Assembly: GCA_025201865.1 (NCBI GenBank) | Contig: MU602669.1 | Coordinates: 74,757 to 86,093 of the forward strand | Reading direction: 5' to 3' | Origin: Ramicandelaber brevisporus | Taxonomy: Eukaryota; Kickxellomycota; Ramicandelaberales; Ramicandelaberaceae | Length of the DNA: 11,337 nucleotides | In this document: piece by piece, positions 1 through 4,933 of the stretch | Numbering within the stretch: the stretch's first letter is position 1 | Layout of the letters: each line of letters begins with the position of its first letter | Program-made: the position numbers and the translations under genes | The notes under the pieces: generated by a model | Database searches by the model: none | What the model was told of the DNA's origin: nothing | What the model saw: only the letters and a program-made list of their open reading frames with translations

Positions 1-101
1 GGTGAGAAGTGGTTGGCGATGTAAAAGTTATGCACCATGGGCAGCGGCTGTGATGGTTCAGGCATGGATGGTGGAGCAGAATATGAGCTGGACGTGGTCA
101 T
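1..101 (-). CDS. N-terminal fragment of an unrecognised protein, cut by the left window edge
   Basis: On the minus strand an ATG at 101 (complement of cat at 99-101) opens a frame that stays open to base 1, giving 33 codons. The translation begins MTTSSSYSAPPSMPEPSQ and continues PLPMVHNFYIANHFS before the edge. A Ser/Pro-rich start followed by a more ordered hydrophobic segment is typical of a real eukaryotic N-terminus. Two further in-frame ATGs lie at 65 and 38, so the start is not certain. The segment around VHNFYIANHF faintly recalls the beginning of some aldehyde dehydrogenases (an NFI-x-G/N-x-F pattern), but this is too short to assign a family. Upstream on the same strand lie a CA-rich leader and a TATAAAATA box with a nearby CCAAT box, which supports a promoter for this gene. 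It could still be a chance ORF. Confidence 0.42.
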   Translation of the reverse strand, partial: MTTSSSYSAPPSMPEPSQPLPMVHNFYIANHFS

Positions 102-106
102 GAATA

Positions 107-127
107 GATGTGACGATGTGACGATGT
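107..127. repeat. 8-bp tandem repeat GATGTGAC, about 2.6 copies
   Basis: GATGTGAC occurs at 107-114 and 115-122, followed by a partial copy GATGT at 123-127. It lies immediately upstream of the proposed ATG at 101 of the minus-strand edge gene, so it would fall in that gene's 5' leader. Simple replication slippage explains it. Confidence 0.8.
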
Positions 128-503
128 CTGTGTTTGTGTGTCTGTGTGTGTAGAATGTGGTTTTGTGGTTTTGTGTGGTTGTTTGTGTTTTTGTGTGTGT
201 GTTGCTCCGAGATGGAAAGAGAGTTTGCCGAGATGAGCACTGTCCTAATAAAGGCAGAAATTAAACTGTTGTGTACACTCTCACAATGCCGAATTTACAG
301 CGGCGGCAGTATAGAGAAGAGAAGAGTGGCGAAATGCAACACAGAAGCAACAACAGCAACAACAATTGGGGGAGGAAACGGAGGGAGGGAAAAGTGCGGC
401 GTGGTCAGCTAAACACAGAAAGAGAGAGAATGCGTTTGTGTGTGTGTAAAGATGAGTACGATCGGCAAATGGTTGGTATTCGTGTGCTTTTTGGTTGATT
501 GTG

Positions 504-550
504 TATTTTATAGCGGCAATGCGGCAACACTCTCCGAGTTTGGAGCCAAT
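504..550 (-). promoter_or_regulatory. Candidate TATA and CCAAT elements for the left-edge gene
   Basis: The complement of 504-512 reads TATAAAATA, a good TATA box on the minus strand. A CCAAT pentamer lies on the + strand at 546-550, so the minus-strand gene reads it as ATTGG, about 35 bp further upstream. The spacing of the two elements is plausible for a fungal promoter. The TATA box is about 400 bp upstream of the proposed ATG at 101, which would imply a long CA-rich leader or an intron in the untranslated region. This is inferred from motifs only. Confidence 0.35.
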
Positions 551-800
551 GGTCAGTCAGTTAAGGTTTCGATTGTTGCTGTTGCTACTGTTGTTACTGT
601 TGTTTCTGTTGCTGTTGATCCTGCCCTGACTGAGGATATGATACGCACAGCCTTCTCAACTCGCGGAGGCTTTGACTGAGGCGAGCTAATTTTGTGGAGT
701 GAGGGAGAGGAGCAGCCGCCGCAAACACACTACACGCAGGTGGATGCAGCTACAAAGAGACAAAGAAAACAGAGAAAGAGGAAGAAGTACGCTGCAGCTG

Positions 801-820
801 CGGCAAGATGCGGCAAGATG
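801..820. repeat. 10-bp exact tandem duplication CGGCAAGATG
   Basis: Two perfect copies of CGGCAAGATG lie head to tail at 801-810 and 811-820, inside the purine-rich part of the spacer. No function is suggested by the surroundings. Confidence 0.85.
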
Positions 821-925
821 TTTCTAAAGATAGAGAGTAGGAGAGTGAAAAAAGAAAGAGTAGAGAGCGAGTAGGGTTTATGAGCTGCAAGAGTTAGTAT
901 TCAGGGAAGACAGCGTGAATGTGGA

Positions 926-1022
926 GTAAAGAGGCTCAAAGAGGTAGTGCTCGCACTAGATTGAGTTTTTGAGTGATGGATTCAAAAGGATGTGTCTAGG
1001 GGTAAGGAGCCCAAAGAGGTAG
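926..1022. repeat. Diverged direct repeat pair of about 22 bp
   Basis: The segment 926-947 (GTAAAGAGG, CTC, then AAAGAGGTAG) is repeated in diverged form at 1002-1022 (GTAAGGAG, CC, then the same CAAAGAGGTAG end). The copies share the exact 12-mer CAAAGAGGTAG with its preceding C offset by one base gap, and start-to-start spacing is about 76 bp. They lie in the purine-rich spacer. Nothing indicates a mobile element. Confidence 0.6.
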
Positions 1023-1403
1023 GTAGAGGTTGACAAGATTGTGGGATGTTGGTTTGTAAAGCGAAAAGAGCGTGTCTCCAAAAAAAATGAAGCAAAGCAA
1101 AACAAAAAGAACGCTGGTGGTGTGCAATGTGCCTAACTTAATAGCAGGCTTAAGATGCGAGGCAACAATGTCGACGAATAGTCAGCAGTCAACAACGTTC
1201 AACAGTCAACAGTCAACTAAAGCAAAAGAGGAGCGTGAGGACTGGCTTCTTTGTCAAACACAAAAAGAATACAAAGAGTGAAACAGAAAGACTTTGTTCC
1301 CTGTTGCTGGATATCCACAAAGCAACGCTCTCACGCAATTACAATTAAACAGCACCAACACGCAGTATTACTCGCGGTTGTCTCTCCGGCCATGTGCATC
1401 AGA

Positions 1404-1427
1404 TGTGTGTGTGTGTGTGTGTGTGTG
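1404..1427. repeat. (TG)12 microsatellite
   Basis: An uninterrupted run of twelve TG units lies about 285 bp beyond the isocitrate lyase stop codon. Shorter TG-rich runs flank it on the right (up to about 1445) and recur at 121-210. Such tracts can adopt Z-DNA and are length-variable. Confidence 0.95.
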
Positions 1428-1573
1428 GACGCGTCTGTGTCTGTGTTGAGTATTGTGTTTGACTGTGGGTAATTACGTTTCTTTTGGTCTCTTTGTCATG
1501 CCGAAACAGCAAGTCACACTCAAAACTCAACCACAAATGACACTACTGACCAAAAATGGTAACATAGTCAATT

Positions 1574-1597
1574 CTTAATTCGTAATTCGTAATTAAG
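1574..1597. repeat. Tandem TAATTCG repeat framed by a short inverted repeat
   Basis: TAATTCG is repeated at 1576-1582 and 1583-1589 and is followed by TAATTAAG. The outer ends, CTTAATT and AATTAAG, are complementary, giving an AT-rich partly palindromic block. It lies 115-140 bp past the isocitrate lyase stop, so it could sit near that gene's 3' end formation region. That role is speculative. Confidence 0.6.
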
Positions 1598-1711
1598 TTT
1601 TACAGCCAACACTGCGTGATTCAGAGTGCAGAGGCGTAATACTGCCATGTGGGGAGGGGGCTCAGGGCTTATTAGGAAGATCATTCAAGGTTGTTTATAG
1701 ACAAATTTAAT

Positions 1712-3340
1712 TTAGTGCTTACCGAACTGGCTCTCTGTGACACCAGCACCCATTGCGGCCGTTGCGGAGACTCCACCAGTGACCATCTTCATCATGCTGT
1801 CAATGTAGTAGGCGCCGGACCACTTTTGGTGCTCCAGGGTCTCGACACCGTTCTCGCGTTCCTGGCGCTGGATCATGTGGACGTAGGCGCGCATGCCGTG
1901 CTTGGAGTATTCGCGAGCAAAGAGGTCGGTGCTCAGACCGGTGGCATGCATACCAGCGAGAGTGATGAACTGCCAGCAGAAGCCCATCTTGCCCAGCTTG
2001 CCGACAAACTCCTCCATGTCGTTGTCGGTCAGACCGGCGGCATCCCAGTTGAAGGATGGCGACAGGTTGTAGGCCAGCTTGGCGTATGGGGCAGCAGCGT
2101 GGACACCGCTGGAGAACTTGGCAGCCTGAGCGATGATCGGCTTGGCGGTCTCCATCCACAGCAAGTCGGCGTATGGAGCGTAGGCAATAGCACGAGCGAT
2201 ACCGCACTCGTCGCCACCAATGTAGCGGTAGTAGCCCTCGCGTGGACGTGGCATATCCCAGCACCAGAATGGAGACACGCCGAACTCGCTCTTGGCAACC
2301 TTGCGGGCCTCGGTGTTGGACAGAGTCTTGGAGCGCTGCAGCCACTGCTCGATGACCTTTGGAGAGGCACCAATCTGCTTCAGCTCGTCAGCGACGGTCT
2401 GGCCGTAGGTCTTGAGACTAGCCTGGGTAGTCCAGTCGATTTCAATCTGCTCGAGATCAGCACCACCAAGGCCGCGAGCCTCACCCTCAGTCATAGCCTC
2501 AACGAGGTGTGGCAGCTTTGGGTTCGTGGCGCCAATGATGAATGGGTGGTCGCGTGGATCAATGTTGCTGGTGAGGAGACGAGCAGCCTCGGCATCGGTA
2601 CGAGCAACAACCAGGTTGTCGGTTCCCATAATATCGAACTGAGCGCGGATGGCAACGAGGCGGTTGATGTGCTCCGAAATTGGAACGAGCACCTTGCCGG
2701 CCATGTGACCGCACTTCTTGGTACCGGAGGCTTGATCTTCGACATGGATACCAGCAGCACCACTCTCGACAAAGAGCTTGGCAAGCTTCATGATGGCAGT
2801 GAGGCCGCCATGACCAGAATCCGCGTCGGCAATGATTGGGCGGAGGAAGTCGATGGGTTTGCCAGCCTTGGCACGCTGCTCTGGAGTCATTGAGAGACGA
2901 GCTTCGCGCTGCTTGCGGTCATGGAAGAGCTGAGCCTTGAAGAGATGCTCCACTTTCTTTGGGACAGTGTCCATTGGGTAGTCGGCGAGATCTGGACCTG
3001 GCTCGTTGGTCGACGACGCAGTGGAGGAGCACTGCCAGCCGGAAACGTACACAGTGTCGAGGTACTTGGCCATCTGCGCAACCTGAATTGGATCAAGACA
3101 GCCAAAGGTGTGGGAGGCGGTGCCCTCTGCGAAGCGCTTCTCGACGATGGCCCACAGCTTCTTGGCCTGGTCGTTGGATGGGTAGGTCAGCGGCATAGTG
3201 CCACGCTTGGAGGCAATTTGCTCTGCAGTGTACGGGCGGCGCACATTGCGGAAGCGGGAGGTCGCCCACCACTTCTTGATGTCGGCGACGTCAGCGTCGA
3301 ACTGGCGCTGTTCTTCACGGAGATACTCGACGGAGGCCAT
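1712..3340 (-). CDS. ICL1: Isocitrate lyase, glyoxylate cycle enzyme (542 aa)
   Basis: The protein splits isocitrate into succinate and glyoxylate, the committed step of the glyoxylate cycle used for growth on acetate, ethanol or fatty acids. The whole 542-residue frame matches fungal isocitrate lyases in length and layout. Visible motifs are the metal-binding ADADSGHGG at 171-179, the catalytic KKCGHM at 208-213 with Cys210, and the substrate-site YNLSPSFNW at 424-432. The start is the first in-frame ATG; upstream in-frame sequence to 3511 begins only with GTG and is not conserved. The protein ends in TESQFGKH, with no SKL-type peroxisomal signal. The last codons GGT AAG CAC contain GTAAGC, a consensus splice donor, but no good downstream exon was found. 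Codons are strongly C/G-ending, as in highly expressed genes and unlike polymerase kappa. The related 2-methylisocitrate lyase is less likely because no mitochondrial presequence is present. Confidence 0.96.
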   Translation of the reverse strand: MASVEYLREEQRQFDADVADIKKWWATSRFRNVRRPYTAEQIASKRGTMPLTYPSNDQAKKLWAIVEKRFAEGTASHTFGCLDPIQVAQMAKYLDTVYVSGWQCSSTASSTNEPGPDLADYPMDTVPKKVEHLFKAQLFHDRKQREARLSMTPEQRAKAGKPIDFLRPIIADADSGHGGLTAIMKLAKLFVESGAAGIHVEDQASGTKKCGHMAGKVLVPISEHINRLVAIRAQFDIMGTDNLVVARTDAEAARLLTSNIDPRDHPFIIGATNPKLPHLVEAMTEGEARGLGGADLEQIEIDWTTQASLKTYGQTVADELKQIGASPKVIEQWLQRSKTLSNTEARKVAKSEFGVSPFWCWDMPRPREGYYRYIGGDECGIARAIAYAPYADLLWMETAKPIIAQAAKFSSGVHAAAPYAKLAYNLSPSFNWDAAGLTDNDMEEFVGKLGKMGFCWQFITLAGMHATGLSTDLFAREYSKHGMRAYVHMIQRQERENGVETLEHQKWSGAYYIDSMMKMVTGGVSATAAMGAGVTESQFGKH

Positions 3341-3757
3341 TTGAGATGCGAGTTTGCGATTTACAGTTTGAGGATATGTAGACAATGTGGATGTACACAG
3401 ATTCACGAATATATTCAAATGGGTTGGTGCTGGTTTGTACTGCGAGGCTTTATGTATGCTCTGTTGCTCAAGCTCAAATATGAGGGAGGGGGCTTTCACC
3501 TGCCTGTCCACATGCGTGCCTATCTGTGCGCTCGTGCCCGCAGTTCAAGTTGCGAAGTTGAATCACCTTTGAGTTCGACACAGCTCCCACGCCAAGTTCG
3601 CAATTTCGACACACAGAGAAGTGGAGAGAGGGGGCTCTCATTGAGCTAGTGTCAAGCTTAAAGTTGTCACACGGAAGTTAAACTTGAGCTTTTGCAAGCT
3701 TGGGAGTCATCATCAAATGTCACAGGGCTATTGCGTCAAGCCGGCATGTGATATGGT

Positions 3758-3768
3758 CGGCTCGTGGG
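3758..3768 (-). promoter_or_regulatory. Candidate carbon-source-responsive element upstream of isocitrate lyase
   Basis: On the minus strand this reads CCCACGAGCCG, which fits CCNNNNNNCCG, the core of the yeast carbon-source-responsive element found in gluconeogenic and glyoxylate-cycle promoters including ICL1. It lies about 420 bp upstream of the isocitrate lyase ATG. Five fixed bases occur by chance roughly once in 1 kb per strand, and it is unknown whether this organism uses that element, so the call is weak. Confidence 0.2.
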
Positions 3769-3890
3769 ATACAAACTAAGGGGCCGAAGGCGAGTCACAT
3801 CTACCCACTTAAGCCCCCCTTTCATTTGGGCAAATCCTCCATCGTCCAAAAAAAATAACCATGTGATTATGACACCGCTTTGGTTACAAA

Positions 3891-3903
3891 TGAGCCAATC
3901 AGC
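3891..3903 (+). promoter_or_regulatory. CCAAT box with optimal flanks (HAP/NF-Y type)
   Basis: The 13-mer TGAGCCAATCAGC contains AGCCAATCAG, an ideal binding sequence for the heterotrimeric CCAAT factor (HAP complex, NF-Y). The same 13 bases occur on the opposite strand at 10735-10747, in the spacer before the copper chaperone gene. It lies about 550 bp from the isocitrate lyase start and 500 bp from the secreted-protein start, so either gene could use it. Confidence 0.5.
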
Positions 3904-4395
3904 TTTCTTTAAACCCCAAGTCATTGAAAAGATTCTATTTTAATCAACATCTTTCTAATGTTGGTCGACAGTAAGGTGAGGAGAAGTATCCAGTCAATAG
4001 AGCTGTTGTTGACTAAGACTATTCCTCCTCTCCTCTCCCCCCTTTCTCTCTCTACCCAATCACGAGTGGAATGGATCTTTACTAATGCTTGCCACAGCTT
4101 GTTCTGGCAATCGAACAGCGTCTACAAGCTGGTCAGTGACGATACAATGAGTTGATTTCCAACTGGATTAATTGAGGACGTGCTGTCTGCATTTTTCTCC
4201 TTTACTCGTTCCTTATGGCATCGACGTGTGTTTTTTTTTTTACCCAAGGAGACGTGCGGTTGTGCCACGAACAGCACATTCTACAGCGTTGAGGCGGACC
4301 GTTGACTTTACCTTCCACACTACCACCGTTACTCTTTTACAACACCCACTGTGATATTACTCTACGCATTAACTCTTTCCTCATATTATTCAAGG

Positions 4396-4872
4396 ATGCG
4401 TTTTCTTAGCTCACTCGTTTTTGTCACAATTGCGATTGGCAGTATCACTACTTTAACAACAGCTGCTCCAGTTGGTAACGGCGCTAACAATGGCGCTGCC
4501 TTCACAAAGGTCTGCCAGAAAATCCGCGGCAAACGAGCATGCAACATGGTTGCAAAGAAGGCCATCTTGGTGTCCACAATGCCAGCATCTCCAGCGGTAC
4601 CAACAACAACAACAAATTCAGCAACTTCAGCAACTTCAGCAACGCAGCAGCCGGCCCAGAAACCAAAGGAGATTGCCAAGGATGCCGATATTGTGGCTAC
4701 TGAGGTGGATGCCGATGAGAAACCAAAGACTAAGAAGAAGAAGAAGATCCCAGGTGATATCAAAAAGAAGGATACTCAAAACAAGCCGGATGCTGGCAAA
4801 CCAGCGAAGAGTAAGGACAACTCTGGAGAGCAGGAATCTGACGGAGGCAGCAGTGAGGAAACTGAACAATAA
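4396..4872 (+). CDS. Small secreted Lys-rich low-complexity protein (158 aa), unrecognised
   Basis: I do not recognise a family. The first 24 residues form a clear signal peptide: Met-Arg, a hydrophobic core (about 4-20), then TTAAP with probable cleavage near residue 23-24. The mature part has only two cysteines (40 and 49) and a dibasic Lys-Arg at 46-47 that could be a Kex2-type site. It continues into a Thr/Ser/Ala stretch (65-83) built on a tandem DNA repeat, a Lys-rich segment (89-140) with five consecutive Lys at 113-117, and an acidic Ser/Glu tail. The start is the first in-frame ATG, with A at -3; the frame extends upstream to 4351 only from a GTG. An AATAAA overlaps the stop codon. 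The gene converges on polymerase kappa with 61 bp between stops. It is probably a cell-wall-associated or extracellular protein, but this is inference from composition. Confidence 0.7.
   Translation: MRFLSSLVFVTIAIGSITTLTTAAPVGNGANNGAAFTKVCQKIRGKRACNMVAKKAILVSTMPASPAVPTTTTNSATSATSATQQPAQKPKEIAKDADIVATEVDADEKPKTKKKKKIPGDIKKKDTQNKPDAGKPAKSKDNSGEQESDGGSSEETEQ
4617..4643 (+). repeat. 9-bp tandem repeat TTCAGCAAC, three exact copies, in coding sequence
   Basis: Exact copies lie at 4617-4625, 4626-4634 and 4635-4643, preceded by a CAA run at 4601-4615. In the secreted protein's frame they encode Ser-Ala-Thr repeated. The 9-bp unit keeps the frame, so copy number can vary without breaking the protein. 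Confidence 0.9.
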
Positions 4873-4873
4873 A
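4868..4873 (+). terminator. AATAAA polyadenylation signal overlapping a stop codon
   Basis: AATAAA overlaps the TAA stop of the secreted-protein gene. If used, cleavage would fall about 10-30 nt downstream, before or at the polymerase kappa stop at 4934. The A-rich stretch that follows could supply alternatives. Confidence 0.45.
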
Positions 4874-4933
4874 TTAAAAGAGAAAAGAAAAAGAAAGCGA
4901 CAAAGGAAAAAGAAAAAGAAAAAGGATGATGAG

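Larger units (their letters stand above)
102..1711. other. Gene-poor spacer with strong strand asymmetry and microsatellites
   Basis: No convincing coding region is visible on either strand over about 1.6 kb. The few + strand ORFs are short and of low complexity, and the minus strand has none worth noting. The + strand is GT-rich near 121-210 and 1396-1445 and strongly purine-rich from about 690 to 1060. Read on the minus strand this is a CA-rich then pyrimidine-rich stretch, which resembles a fungal promoter and leader for the gene starting near 101. The end nearest isocitrate lyase should contain the 3' untranslated region of that gene. No tRNA-like TPsiC sequence or other RNA gene was seen. 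An undetected small non-coding RNA cannot be excluded. Confidence 0.6.
3341..4395. promoter_or_regulatory. Spacer between isocitrate lyase and the secreted-protein gene, probable divergent promoters
   Basis: These 1,055 bp lie between two divergently oriented starts and hold no convincing gene. For isocitrate lyase (minus strand) there is a weak TATA-like ATACATAAAG at 3448-3457, about 110 bp before its ATG. Candidate factor sites include AGGGG stress-type elements at 3779-3783 (+) and 3814-3818 (as CCCCT), GAGTCA cores (complement TGACTC, Gcn4/AP-1 type) at 3704-3709 and 3792-3797, and CCAAT boxes at 3895-3899 and 4056-4060. On the + strand a pyrimidine tract at 4021-4053 and a T11 run at 4231-4241 precede the secreted-protein gene. 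Most single motifs of this length are expected by chance; the CCAAT boxes are the best supported. Confidence 0.55.

Noticed and set aside
134-679. Three overlapping + strand ORFs rich in Cys/Val or Arg/Asn
   Set aside because: They are low-complexity products of GT- and GA-rich sequence, they overlap each other, and none has a domain.
1621-1722. Hidden last exon of isocitrate lyase giving a peroxisomal SKL tail
   Set aside because: I read the candidate acceptors downstream of the donor-like GTAAGC. None gives a canonical PTS1; the nearest ends in Ser-Ala-Leu.
1691-2893. 400-codon open frame opposite isocitrate lyase on the + strand
   Set aside because: It starts with TTG, has no recognisable domain, and is a by-product of the C/G-ending codons of isocitrate lyase on the other strand.
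3341-3511. 57-residue N-terminal extension of isocitrate lyase
   Set aside because: It begins with GTG, is not conserved in the family, and the first ATG at 3340 gives the expected length.
2921-3649. 242-codon open frame on the + strand across the isocitrate lyase start
   Set aside because: It is mostly antisense to isocitrate lyase, its translation is not protein-like beyond that, and it runs through the promoter.
3958-4155. 65-codon + strand ORF in the spacer
   Set aside because: It has no domain, its composition is like the surrounding pyrimidine-rich spacer, and it is too short to support alone.
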